Below the pieces are notes generated by a model. That model did not search any database and had not been told where the DNA came from. It saw nothing but the letters and a program-made list of their open reading frames with translations. The translations under genes and the position numbers were made by a program. This document shows positions 37,063 through 48,717 of a stretch of 64,000 nucleotides of DNA, piece by piece. The stretch's first letter is position 1. Each line of letters opens with the position of its first letter. This stretch comes from Cryptomeria japonica (taxonomy: Eukaryota > Streptophyta > Pinopsida > Cupressales > Cupressaceae), in assembly GCF_030272615.1 (NCBI RefSeq), contig NC_081410.1:112978433-113042432 (forward strand), in the 5' to 3' direction.

Positions 37063-37280
37063 ATTAAAGCTATGAGATTTCCACAATCCATATTGTATAA
37101 TAGTTTGTTTTTCTGGATTCGATTGTGTGTGTTATTTTTCCATCAACATTTCAAATCACACTCCGTGATTCATCATCAGGATGAGAAGAATTCTAAAGAT
37201 ATGAAAGATGAATCATGGAGTGTGATTCGAACGTTGATGGAAAAATAACACACACAATCAAATCCAGAAAAACAAACTAT
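37063..37280 (+). mobile_element. Foldback element, copy 2 (12-bp target duplication)
   Basis: This 218-bp insertion is flanked by exact 12-bp duplications, AATACTTTATCA, at 37051-37062 and 37281-37292. It begins with the same unique block as copy 1 (AAAGCTATGAGATTTCCACA) and then has inverted arms from TTTGTTTTTCTGGATTC to GAATCCAGAAAAACAAA (37103-37277). The related host copy at about 18224 reads CAATACTTTATCGTTTTA without the insert. Arms are shorter and more diverged than in copy 1, and orientation relative to the window is opposite. Confidence 0.9.
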
Positions 37281-37292
37281 AATACTTTATCA

Positions 37293-38440
37293 TTTAAAAA
37301 ATAAGAGGCTATTGTATTACAGATCAACCATGGGATCACAGACCAACCATTTATTCGAGGCCATGGCTGCTTACCAAACTTCTTTCCCTAGTTAAATCTA
37401 TCTGATTTACTAAAGTCTGGCTTGAGGGAGATTCAAATAATATAGTTCAATTCCTAAAGGGCCTATTGTCCCCTTCATGGACCATAAAGAATATCATATC
37501 TCAAGCGAAGGAGATAATCAACTCTTTCGAGCTATGTGTTGTGTTTCACAATTATAGAGAGAGGAACACTATTGCTGATTGGGTTGCCAACATGGTCATT
37601 CGTGCTGATCATACTATGAGCTAGAGAGGTGAGTTGGATCTTCCTCATGAGATGTGTGCACTCCTCATTTATGATAGAGTGCATGGTTATGAGGGAGTGA
37701 TAAGTAATTATGACAATGCACTTATAAATGAAAAAAGCCATAATAAATTGGAAAGAGCGACGCTCGAAGATTGAGATGGTGTTTAATGCAGACAAGACTT
37801 CACATGTTTTGTGGTTTCCCATTTCTATTTTGAAGACCTTTTTGCTCTGCACTTTGATCTCTATTTTTGCCCTGTTTTGCATAGTGAAGGATAAGAATTA
37901 TCTGTTTGTGGATGCCATGGGAAGTAATAGGAAAATAATTGAGCCGCTTTCCTGTGATGAATGGAAAGACAAACTGAAGGCTTGGGCTATTATGGAAATG
38001 ACTAAGATGACAAGGTATATGGAGAGAATTGTAGGGAAAAACCCTATCGTGACCATAATTTTCAAAAAGAATTGGAAAGATGGTAAAATTACCATAGGAA
38101 GAAGAAAGGTTGAAATTGACGAAGGGATGATCACGAAAGTTGCTGGTATGCTGATGGAAGGAAGAAAAATTTATAGAGACAGGAAACTCACTAAAGCTGA
38201 TATCAAGCGATTCCCGAAGGAGGAGACTAGGAAAAGAAAGTTGGTGAAATTCGGCAAAACCTACTACTCACCGAAAGTGATAAATAAGGTATCAAGATGG
38301 ATTATGTTTTCTATCACGCAATATGTTACACTTGATGGTAGATACTCTTGTGTCTACAGTTATTACTTTGTGCTTCTGAATCACTTTCGCTATAAAGACC
38401 TTGTGTCTATTCCTTTCTATTTGTTTTAGCTTCCTTAATA
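37293..38440 (+). mobile_element. 5'-truncated LINE fragment (RNase H end plus ORF3)
   Basis: After about 25 bp of host sequence, this piece matches LINE D from about 48262 to 49313: the RNase H C-terminal region (NHLFEAMAAYQT, with stops), then ORF3. 5' truncation is typical of LINE insertions. It ends at about 38460 in a short direct repeat (CTATAAAGACCTTGTGTCTATT at 38391 and again at 38463, split here only for description) before minus-strand LINE ORF1 sequence begins. Confidence 0.75.
37728..38429 (+). CDS. LINE ORF3, best-preserved copy (about 218-233 aa)
   Basis: The open frame has a likely start at 37776 (MVFNADKTSHVLWFP) or an in-frame ATG at 37728. Residues 10-37 from the second start are hydrophobic (ISILKTFLLCTLISIFALFC) and could be a signal or membrane segment. 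Then come LFVDAMGSNRKIIEPLSCDEW, KNWKDGKITIGRRKVEIDEG, DIKRFPKEETRKRKLVKFG, TYYSPKVINK and a conserved VTLDGRYSCVYSYYFVLLNH block. The frame stops at 38429, before the acidic tail seen in the other copies. The function is unknown. It is conserved with LINE C and LINE D. Confidence 0.6.
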   Translation: MKKAIINWKERRSKIEMVFNADKTSHVLWFPISILKTFLLCTLISIFALFCIVKDKNYLFVDAMGSNRKIIEPLSCDEWKDKLKAWAIMEMTKMTRYMERIVGKNPIVTIIFKKNWKDGKITIGRRKVEIDEGMITKVAGMLMEGRKIYRDRKLTKADIKRFPKEETRKRKLVKFGKTYYSPKVINKVSRWIMFSITQYVTLDGRYSCVYSYYFVLLNHFRYKDLVSIPFYLF

Positions 38441-39976
38441 CTAGCATTAAGGATTTTAGGGCTATAAAGACCTTGTGTCTATTTGTTTCTATTTCTTGTG
38501 TCCTAGTATCCAGTTGCAAATTTGTCACTTCCACTTGAGGTACTGCCGACTTAGGCATATAGTGCGCTTGAAAGAGAGAACTTGAAGCACCTTTCATTGA
38601 AGTGCCAGAGGTAATCTGGTTCCTCAATAAACATTTCCCTGGATACCTGCCCGTCAATCTTTGGACTTTCTGTTTCCATCTACCCACCTCAGACACAATT
38701 TCTAATTCCCCATAAAAACCTAAATCCAGATCCTAAATCCAGATCTATGTCTACATAGATATTGGCAACATGCCCTTGAGAGACATTAAGAAAATGCTCT
38801 TCTATGCATAGGAGGGATCCCAAAGCATCCCCAATTTTCAGAAGAGCTTCATCACAGGAGAACTCGGAAGGAAGGCCAACCAAACTAAGCCACATAGGGG
38901 ATCTCCCGATTTTATAGGCAAAGGATCGAAACCAGGTTTCCAATCTAGAAAATGAAAAGTTGGTCCTAGATAAAAAATAGGGCTTCCATGGAGAATGCTG
39001 TTTTTTAAGCTAGAGTCTATGCATTGAATAAGAAGAAAGTCATTCTAAAGCGAGTACACAGAGACCATACAAGGGAACGACTCCTGCCACCATGTAATGA
39101 TATCCTGGTTGTTGCTGCCAATACCACACCATTTAGCCAAAAGGGCTCTTTCTTTAAGAAAGCCAATGGAAGGGTTGATGGCTTCTAAAGGCATAACAAA
39201 AAGATTGCTACCCGGACCCTTATTTTTCCATGGGAAATCTGCTGCCGAGATGTCTCCAATGAAGGAGGGGAGACTCCAGAATCCAGCTCCTTTCTCTGAT
39301 TGAGATCCCTCCTCGAACCAAAAGAATCTTTGTGATTCTCCATACAAAGAGTGGAGGAGGGCCATTTCTTTGTCTCTCGCCATGGCCTCAGTCTCGGGAA
39401 ATACGACCCTTTCAAATTCAAAAAACCCTTTTCCGAGCCCTTCCGTGCCTGTCAGTTTTGAGTTCAATGAGTTCTTAGTGGCCTTTGGCGAGGCTTTCAG
39501 AATAAAAGAAGCCTTAGGAAAACCGGTACTGTGGTTTTGGACCACCTTGGAGTGGTTGTTGTTTTTTAGCGGTATGCAATTTGAACCTGTTGCGACCTGA
39601 AGCCCTATCTGGGTTAGTGATCTGAAGCTTTGGGTCCAACAGAAGCATGTTCAGGTCGTATGGGAGCGTGGCCAACCCGTACCATCGGTTGGCGCCAAAA
39701 AGAAGCATTGCTATTCTCAGAAAAATTCCTGTGGTGGAGAACCTGAGGGTGTTGAGGATGGAAGAAGTTTTGGGCACTAAACCTGTTCCTGGGCATTCCA
39801 GAAATCTTCCCCGAATTTCTTCGCCAATGAGGGGAGCCAGGTCTTGAATAGAAACCATCAGCACGATGCAAACACAGATTCTGAGAAAGATTGTGGTGCC
39901 CGTGCGCTGAAGAGAAAGCTCGCCGATGCCCGTTCAGTGCCATCTCTCTCATCCAACACATCAAATTAATAATCAA
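38440..39976 (-). pseudogene. LINE ORF1 fragment, LINE A-like
   Basis: On the minus strand from 39976 this is a leader plus ORF1: 39545-39045 (LLAKWCGIGSNNQDIITWWQESFP), continuing after a stop, then 38943-38689 (WLSLVGLPSEFSCDEALLKIGDALG and NIYVDIDLD) and 38696-38292 (GRWKQKVQRLTGRYPGKCLLRNQ). The same motifs occur in LINE A ORF1. It joins an oppositely oriented LINE fragment at about 38440-38510, so two LINE pieces are fused head to head at their 3' sides. No ORF2 is attached. Confidence 0.75.
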
Positions 39977-40258
39977 TCTACATTAACTTAAGTTTACTAT
40001 ATTACAGAGAATATTATTAGCAGATTACACATATCTGCATAGATCATGGCTTTGATTAAAATATACATTATGAAAAACAGTTTTACGCTAAATGGGAATA
40101 GAAGGAAAATGGTGGTGCTTGCAGGAAAAGCTGAAAAATGTAATTTGTTTTATGACATACTCATTTAACTACGCAGATAATTGATATGGTGATAGCTAGG
40201 TCTGGAACCTTAACAAAACTATTCAAGAACAGATCTAAGGATTTCATGAAGTGCTTTT
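39977..40258. repeat. Host segment, copy 3 (left of the small LTR element)
   Basis: This is noncoding and matches 18400-18600 and 24420-24620 (GCAGATTACACATATCTG and GGAACCTTAACAAAA). Its last five bases, CTTTT (40254-40258), are the left target duplication of the LTR element. Confidence 0.65.
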
Positions 40259-40583
40259 TGTTAGCACACAGTAAACTCTTTGTTCTGCCCGTGATTTATG
40301 GAGAACAGGCGTTGGATATGCATTGTGAATGTAAGCTAACTTAAGAGTTTTAAACTCAATCTACTTCATTATTTCAGTTTAACTGATCCACATCTTCAGA
40401 AATTTCATGCATCTCATGCATAATTTCTGCTCCTGTGATCTATATATCATTTGTAATCATACAGATTAATATGGTAATGAAAATGGTTTAATTGCTTTCA
40501 ATTGTTTTTTCTGATTTTTCTTCTGCAAGTTTTGCTCTTTTCTTTTTGCTAGATCCATACTGTGCAGGTTAGAAAATTTAACA
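40259..40583 (+). repeat. 5' LTR of the small LTR element
   Basis: It starts TGTTAGCACACAGTAAACTC and ends AGAAAATTTAACA. It contains a near-palindrome, CATGCATCTCATGCATAA, around 40405-40425. Confidence 0.92.
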
Positions 40584-41503
40584 TGGTATCAGAGCCAGAT
40601 TACTAGGAAGAAGAAGTATTAACGATTATTTGCAGGCAAATTTCTGAAGATTAACATTACCATGGAAGCTGATGTAGACCTCTGTTTCTAAATGCATGCA
40701 TATTCTTCCCCTCTTTTTTGCATGCTCCTTGATATTTTTTCTATATTGATTCTTTAAAATTGTACGTCCTTTGCAAGCACCGCATGATGAAGATTTGAAA
40801 AATTTGGGGCTTTGTAAAAAAAAAATTGAACTTTTAGAAAGGTTCAATGGGGTTTTGCTTAATGCATTTAGTATAGGTTTCTTTTAATAAGTTTCCTGAA
40901 TAAAATAGAAGATTAAAGTTGCTATGCACTCTTCCCCCAATTGACAGTCAAAAGTATTCTTTTGTTCTAAATTCCTGTCTACATGAGATTCCAATGTTGC
41001 AAATCTATTTGCTCCTAGAGATTCTTTCTAGCAGTGTTACTGACTACATGAGATTCCAGAGTCGCATCTCTGAAGGCTTCTAGAGTTTCTTTCTAGCAGT
41101 ACATTATTGAGCAATGGATATACAATGGCATCATCCCAACCAGAGGTCATCTTTGCAGTTCTTCAGCTTGGAGCACATTTCTGCAGATTCATATCTTCTT
41201 CAGATAACAATTTTTGTATTCAGAGACCTTGTACCTATCTGTTCATCCATTTGAGCAATGCAGAATATGTATAGCTACATTTTCAAAGTATCCCAGAGGT
41301 TCTCATGTAGTGGTTTCTATGATTCTGTACAATCCTATTGCAGTGTGGATGCAAACTTGCAGTTTGCAGCTTTCTTCTATAGTTTGAATAATGGTTAGGA
41401 GTTTTCTTCAATTGGGTTTTCTTCTTTCTTCTTTGTAATTGGGTTTCTGATCAGGCTTTGTTGCCTGGACCCATATCTCTTCTTAGTTAGACTTAAGGGG
41501 GAG

Positions 41504-41827
41504 TGTTAGCACATAGTAAACTCTTTGTTCTACCCCTGATTTATGGAGAACAGGCGTTGCATATGCATTGTGAATGTAAGCTAACTAAAGAGTTTTAAAC
41601 TCAATCTACCTCATTATTTTAGTTTAACTGATCTACATCTTCAGAAATTTCATGCATCTCATGCATAATTTCTACTCCTGTGATCTATATATCATTTGTA
41701 ATCATACAGATTAATATGGTAATGAAAATGGTTTAATTGCTTTCATTTGTTTTTTTGATTTTTCTTCTGCAAGTTTTGCTCTTCTCTTCTTGCTAGATCC
41801 ATACTATGCAGGTTAGAAAGTTTAACA
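41504..41827 (+). repeat. 3' LTR of the small LTR element
   Basis: It starts TGTTAGCACATAGTAAACTC and ends AGAAAGTTTAACA, directly after the polypurine tract. It is a direct copy of 40259-40583. Confidence 0.92.
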
Positions 41828-41832
41828 CTTTT

Positions 41833-42920
41833 AAGAGATTAACCTAAAAAAGCACATATTAGATTAGCCATACCTAACATTGAATGCAGTTGAGACTCAG
41901 TATTGAAGCTTCCTTTCACAACCCACCCATTCTCTCTATGTCAGTCAATCTTCTTCTTCTTCAAATTATCATTGAGAAATAAAGTTCACTGTGTGATACT
42001 GATTGAAAGTTGGATTTGACCTCATGGGGATGTCATGGATGGGAGAGAAAGTGTATGAATCGATCCAGCAAAATGAAACAAAAAAGCTCTCATACCCATC
42101 TAAATTAGCAAAGATGGGAAATCTGTAAAACCTTTTCTCAATTTCCCTGAAACAATTCACAGGCTTTTTCAACTCATCATGGCTTCCCAATGGGACATAT
42201 ATTCAATGTATTGATGAAATAAGCTAAATCTTAAGGCAGTATTTATAGTTTCATAACCTGTAATTCATTGAAAGATGGAGGCATATCAATATGTTAGATG
42301 TTATCATGTCACAGTTTGTGTAGGTGAAGTTTCTTTTCTCTTTTGTTTGGTGGTCTGACATGTCTAATTTGTTTTTATCTACCAAATTATGAACAGTTTA
42401 AACAGCCAGTCTACACCTTTATTCATAAACTACCTTCAACGTGTAGAGTGGATTGGACTTCACAAGTCGAGGAGATCTAGTGCTCTTTGATGCCGACACT
42501 ACTAATAAGGTCATCGCAGATATCAAACTTCAGACCCACAAAAAAGAGATGCTTTATATTAGAAATAACATAACCATGTGGTAGATCTTCGACTCTCTAA
42601 GAGTCTCTTGGTGAGGAAGTCAATAGACATTAACTGAGTGAAGAAGCTGCTAATCCAGACTTCGAAGAAGAATAGATTGGAGGGGCCTTATGGTCTACAA
42701 ATGGAAGTCAGGTACTTTGTGCTCTGTGTCAATTTGCCTAGACTCTTGGCTTTTATGACAATCAAAGAAAGGACCTCACTTTTGAATATATATATAATTT
42801 TTTTTTTCAATTTGTAAAAGAACATATTTAATTAAATTTTGAAATTTAAAAGCAAACGTTGTGTTATACTCAATCTAAAAAATATTTTAACGTCATGTTA
42901 TAGATATAAGTCTAAGATAA
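41833..42920. repeat. Host segment, copy 3 (right of the small LTR element)
   Basis: This noncoding stretch matches 24610-25440 (AAGAGATTAACCTAAAAA start, GAAAGATGGAGGCAT, GTGGTCTGACATGT, CTAGTGCTCTTTGATGCCG). A TATA-like site, on the minus strand near 42240, is conserved with that at 24945. A 12-base T/A run lies near 42790-42810. LINE D begins at about 42921. Confidence 0.65.
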
Positions 42921-42927
42921 CAAACCC

Positions 42928-44459
42928 TTGGATTCGGGGGGAGGGGGAACAACACGTGATGGAGACTCAAGAAAGGAGCCCATTCGGGTGGACACGTCTC
43001 ACTCCTGGTCCTCCTTGTTTGGCATCAAACCATGTGGGAAGTCTTCTCTCCCTAAGGTATGCAATATTTCTGACCATGTAAAAGGGAAATTTTCTATTGA
43101 AGTCTCGGATCCGGTTATCGAGCACAATAATTCTCTGATGGTCCTAACTCTAGTTGGTAAATTTATGGGTCCTAGGCCTAATATTGATGTGGTTAGGGAG
43201 TATGATAGGAAAAAATGGTTCTTAAGGGATAGGTGGAAATTACAGCTATGCTGAAAGGGGCTCTTTCCCTTAACTTTTCCTTTGAAGAATATATGACTAA
43301 GATTCTCTGTGGTGGTCCCTGGGTGATTGGGAAAACTGCTTTGGCACTTCAAAAGTGGTCACCTTTGCTGGATCTTAATGCTCCCTTCTTTGCTTAGGCA
43401 CCTGTTTGGGTAAGACTCCCAGGCCTACCCCTGGAGTTGTGGGTTGAAGATGTCTTTAATGGTTTAGCCTGTTCCTTCGGTGAACGCCTCTCCATTGATC
43501 CCACTTCTACTGCCAGAAGATGACTTACCTATGCAAGAATATGTGTGGATGTCTCTCAAGGAACAAATTTGCCTTTATCCATTGAGATTAACTCTAGGCT
43601 TGGGATATGAAACCGACCATTAGAATATGAGAGTGTTCCTTTTGCTTGTTTCCATTGCAAAAAAGTAGGACATATTGCCAAGAAATGCCCACTGTAGGCA
43701 GAAAAGGAGAAATCTAGAAAAGATAAGAGGATGCAGTAGAAAGATAAAAATTCCAACAATATGGAAACAAAGATCCTGAATACCATTGTTCCTGACACCT
43801 TTGTTCAAAAGGAAAATGATAATAAGGCTTTTACCGAGGAATCTAAGAAGGAAGTTCTTGAAGGCGATCAGGCTAGATCTGATGAAGAAGATAAGCCTAT
43901 CCCTAATTGTGATGAGCATAATGATGAAGACTTGGAGGAAGGTGAGATCCATGTTGTTCTACAACGTAACAATATGGAGGAGGATTCAAACTCTATTTTC
44001 AAGGACTCGAATAATGAGAAGCCCTATCCCAGCTTTGAAGATGCCGAGCAATGTAATATTCTTGGTGGAAACTCATCTTTTGAATCCCAGAATGAGTTTG
44101 TTTAATCCTCTTTTCCGTTGTCACCGACAAATTCTCTTCTCAATATTAACTCTAAATGGGAAGATGAAGAAGGAAAACATGATACTTTGCTAAAAGCTCC
44201 TATCCAAGACCCTATGGATGATGAAATCCATATCAATGATGTTACAAAGAAAAAGCGGGTTGGAAAAAAGGGTCCCAAATCTGCACCCCAGACTACTTCT
44301 GTGAAAACAAGGGGGATGGCCAATGCTGATGTAGGTTCAAATCTTGTAATGCCAGGAAGGAGACTAGTCACTCAAATGAGGGAGCTGGAAGCCAACAACA
44401 ATATAGCGGATGGTACCCAGTTGACCATCCACGAGGTATGCTCTTTTAAACGATTATGA
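42928..44459 (+). pseudogene. LINE D ORF1 with CCHC zinc knuckle
   Basis: The first frame starts MDSGGGGTTRDGDSRKEP and runs to about 43250 (LTLVGKFMGPRPNIDVV). A frameshift leads to a second frame with LCGGPWVIGKTALALQKW, VWVRLPGLPLELWVEDVF, several stops, the knuckle CFHCKKVGHIAKKC (about 43645-43690) and a long acidic C-terminal part (43761-44105 and 44118-44459, the same frame, separated by one TAA). This is an RNA-binding ORF1 protein. A stop at 44459 precedes the ORF2 start. Confidence 0.8.
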
Positions 44460-47400
44460 AGATCATTGCATAGGGAACATTTGTGGACTCAATGGTCTGC
44501 ATAAATAGGAAATACTTAGGAACTTAGTCAGGGATCATAAACCATATATTTTTTTGATTAAAGAAACTAAAATGCCTAAGGAAAAAGTGGAAAAAATCAA
44601 AGTGTTTAAGAACTATGGGGTTTTTGGGGTAGCTCGGATGGTGCCTCTGGAGGTATTGCTCTCTTTTGGAGCCTTTAGCACATCTAGGGAAATCTTGTTT
44701 GGCTTGACAATAATATGATGTTTGTTAGATTTCATCACATTAAAGATGGGACTACTTGACTTTTATCTAACATCTATGCCCCAAATTCTAAACCTAGGAG
44801 ATGTAGATTCTAGAAAAAGTTAGATTCTATCAGATCTTAGTTCAACTCTAAAGGTTGGTTGGTGATTGGAGAATTTAACACTCCCCTCAAGGAGAAGGAG
44901 AAATTTGAGGGAATTCCTTCTCAGCTTGATAGTAGGATGGATTTGATGAACTTCATTGATAACTAGGCACTTCATGATGTGGATCTACATGGTGCTAATT
45001 TTACTTGGACTAATAGAAGAATTGGCTCTAATGTGATCCAGGTGAGATTTGATAGGGCCCCTATCTCCAATGATTGGTTCAATCATTATACCTGCTCCTT
45101 AAATGCACTTCCTCGCATTGGCTCAAACCACTATCCAATTTATTTTGTTGTTGATCCCACCTCTACGAGGAGAAATTTCCCCTTCAGATTTAAAAAAATG
45201 TGGATGAGCCACCTCAAGCTTGAGGAAGCTATGAAAGACTAGTGGAACATTTTGGTGGAGGGATCTGCCATGTTCCGAGTGGCCAAAAAGTTAAGGAATG
45301 TTAAGGACAAGGTTAAGAGATGGAATAAGGAATTGTTTGGTGATATTTTTGCCTCTAAATCTGCGATCCAACTTGATCTTAAGGATATTCAGGATAAAAT
45401 ACAAGGTAATGGGTATAGTGTGGTCTCCATCACTTCTAAGAACAAGATATTATCTAAATATCATGATATTATTAAAAAAAAAGAGATATTCTAGAAGCAA
45501 TGTTCTCATTCTCTGTGGCTCAAGGAAGGCGACAAGAAAACAAGATTCTTTCATATGACTGCCATGAAACATAAGGTGGCTGACAAAATATCTAAAATGT
45601 CCATAGGGGGGACTCTATCCTTTGAGGACTATGAAATAAAAAAGGAAGCTAGATCCTACTTCTCTTCTCTATTGACAGTGGATTGCATTCTGGACAAAAG
45701 TGCCCAAGATTTATTCCTTGCTGCTATTCCGAAGATGATCGGGAAAGACCAGAATATTTTTCTCTCTACCATCCCTTCAAAGACTAAAATCAAGCATGAT
45801 GTCTCTTCCTTTGAAGGTAATAAAGCTCTTGGCCCAGATGGTTTCTCGATGTTCTTTTTTTAGTCTTTTTGGCATATCATTAGTCAGGAAATTGTTAAGG
45901 GTGTAAAAGAATTCTTTGGTTCTAAGATGCTTTTGAAAGAAATTAATGCTACTTTTTTGGTCCTTATTCCTAAGACCCCGGGAGATGACTCTATGGATCT
46001 TTTCAGACTGATTATTCTATGCAATTATTTTTACAAGATCATATCTAAGGTTCTCACCCTTAGATTTCCCTCCATTCTACCTGATATTATTTCTCCTCAA
46101 CAAACCGGATTCATTCTTGGTAGGCAGATTCTAGAATCCATCATATCAGTCCATGAGGTTATTCACTCCTTGAAAGAATCCAAAAACCAAGGCTTCCTGA
46201 TGAAACTTGATATGTCGAAGGATTATGATTGGGTGGATTGGTTCTTTCTTCTCAATATCCTCAAGGTTTCTGGATTTGGTGGGAAAGTAACCCAAATGAT
46301 CTCCTAGCTGATCTCTACTCCCTCTCCATCGATTATTGTCAATGGCTCTCCTACCCCCTTCTTCAAGTCTTCTAGGGGTCTTAGACAAGGGGATCCTATA
46401 TCTCCTATTTTGTTGGTTATATTGGCTGAAATCCTGGGTAGATATATCAGTAAATTTATTTTTGAAGGTCAAATGAAAGGTGCCAGACCATCATCGACTG
46501 ATAGGATAGGTTCCTATCAACAATTTGTTGATGACATGGTGTTGATGGGTGCATCTACTATCAAGGAAGCCAAAACCCTTAAATCAACACTGGTTAACTA
46601 CTACAAAGCCACGTGCCAGGTGATTAACTGGATGAAAAGCTCCCTCTTTTTCCTCAACACTCCTAAAGACAGGCAAGGAAGAATTGATGCAATTTTTGAT
46701 TGTCAGATTAGCTTGCTCCCCTCTACCTATTTGGGTCTCCCTCTGTGAAGAAAGCCCCATGAGATGTTTTGGGGTAGCTTGGTGGATAGATTCCACAAAA
46801 AAATATCCGGCTGGAAAGGGGCCCTTATGAACCAAGCTGGGAAAATCCAATTATTAAAATCCTCCCTCTAGAGTCTTCCTATGTATGCCTTAAGTCTGTT
46901 TAGAATTCTAACCAAATCCACTGATGCTATTGAAAAAATTCAAAAGTCCTTCCTATGGTCAGGGGTTGAGGAGAGGAAAAAGATATCTCTGATAGCTTGG
47001 GACAAAGTTTATAGACCTAAAAAGAAGGGTGGCCTTGGTCTGAGAAATATTAAAACCATCAATAAATCCCTTCTCGCTAAACAAATCTAGAGATTGTTTG
47101 GAAAAACCAGTGAATGGAACTCAATTTGGCAAGACAAATATATGCAATCTCAGATATCTCTTTTGGATTTTTTTAATTCCTATGATGCCCCTACTAGTTC
47201 TTCTATTTGGAACAATGTTATCCAAACTAAAATTGTCACTAGATTAGGTAAACGATGAACTATTGATAATGACAAAAAAGTCAAGTTTTGGGAGGACTCT
47301 TGGTTGTTGGAATCCTCCCTCTACAATAAGGTTTGTTTCTCTCCCTTTATATTAGAATGTAAGGCTAGATTTGTTATCAAGGTGGCAGATTACTAGATGG

Positions 47401-48566
47401 ATAACCACTGGGTGAACCTGATCTCCATAAACCCAACCCTAAACCCTATTATGGCTCTACTTAATTCTATCTTGATTGACCCTCTGCTTGAAGATAAAAT
47501 TACTTGGGCGGGAACCTCCTCTGGTAGTTGTTCAGTGGCCTTTGTAGTTTTTTTGTTGTCCCAATCCCTTGATCCTTCCCCTTGCTGGTCTAAAGCCTAG
47601 ATTAGTGGTCTTACTCCCAAGGTCAATATATTTTTTTGGATCCTTCTACAGAATAAAATCCTCAGCATTGATAATATTTGAAAAAGAGGTTTCCATCTGC
47701 CTAATAGGTGCTACCTCTGTCAAAATCAGGAAGAGAATGTTGACCATTTAGCTATCCATTGTCCCTTCTCCTTTGCTATTTGGTCGCAGATTTTGCAACT
47801 TTGGAACCTGAATTGGGCCTTTCCTACCTCTAGTTAAGAGTGCTTCACTAGCTGGAGATGTCGTTCCTTGAGCAAATCTATCAAATTTCTATGGGACCTT
47901 ACCTTGCCTCATGTGGTTTGGGGGATCTGGAAAGAAATGAACAACAGGATTTTCAGAGACTCCTACTCCCCTTGTGAAGTGGTGTCTACCAAAATCAAGT
48001 GGGCCATTGTAGAAAATTTAAAAGCTGATGGTAAGCCTCTACTTTTTAGAGGTAAGGATGATTCTGACCTACTAAAAAACTAGAATCTTTCTGCTTCCAA
48101 AGGCAGAGATGACAACAAAAACAAGAGAGAAAGTAGTAAGTGGTCATTTCCTCCTGCTGGTTGGATCAAAGCTAATTTTGATGGGGTGGCCAAGGGAAAC
48201 CCAAGGCCAGCTGGGTGTGGGGGAGTGATAAGAAATGAGGTTAGCTATTGTATTGTGGTGGTGGCACTTCCCATGGGATCACAAACCAACCACTTAGCCG
48301 AGGCTATGGCTGCTTACCAAACTCTTTCCCTAGTTAAATCTATCAGATTTACTAAAGGTTGGCTTGAGGGAGATTCAAATAATATAGTTCAATTCCTAAA
48401 GGGCCTATCCTCCCCTTCATGGACCATAAAGAATATCATATCTCAAGGGAAGGAGATAATCAACTCTGTCGAGCTATGTGTTGTGTCTCACAATTATAGA
48501 GAGACCAACACTATTGCTGATTGGGCTGCCAACATGGTCGTCCGTGCTGATCATACTATGAGCTAG
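44460..48566 (+). pseudogene. LINE D ORF2: endonuclease, reverse transcriptase, RNase H
   Basis: The endonuclease part (44460-45240) has frameshifts early, then GANFTWTNRRIGSN and SNHYPIYF. From 44979 all domains lie in one frame: NKALGPDGFSMFFF, QTGFILGRQILES, KLDMSKDYDWVDW, RQGDPISPILLVILAE, active site QQFVDDMVLMG (reverse transcriptase, 45.8-46.6 kb), then zinc-binding CYLCQNQEENVDHLAIHCPF (about 47.72 kb), RNase H NFDGVAKGNPRPAGCGG, NHLAEAMAA, EGDSNNIV, and YRETNTIADWAANMVV (48.17-48.55 kb). I count about 14 nonsense codons, about ten of them TAG. The frame may continue past the TAG at 48564 for about 45 codons. Confidence 0.88.
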
Positions 48567-48717
48567 AGAGGTGAGTTGGATCTTCCTCACGAGATGTGTG
48601 CACTCCTCATTTATGATAGAGTGCATGGTTATGAGAGAGTGATAAGTAATTATGAGAATGCACTTATCAACGAAAAAGGCCATAATAAATTGGAAAGAGC
48701 GACGCTTGAAGATTGAG

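Larger units (their letters stand above)
40259..41827 (+). mobile_element. Complete nonautonomous LTR element (TRIM/LARD-like), 1569 bp
   Basis: The element has two LTRs (40259-40583, 325 bp; 41504-41827, 324 bp) with TG...CA ends, a perfect primer site (TGGTATCAGAGCC at 40584), a polypurine tract (TAAGGGGGAG, 41494-41503) and 5-bp target duplications, CTTTT, at 40254-40258 and 41828-41832. The 920-bp interior has no gag or pol frame. It must have been mobilised by the proteins of a Copia element. The LTRs differ at about 14 positions plus one indel by my reading, roughly 4-5 %, so it is older than the 288-bp duplication but younger than most LINEs here. Confidence 0.93.
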
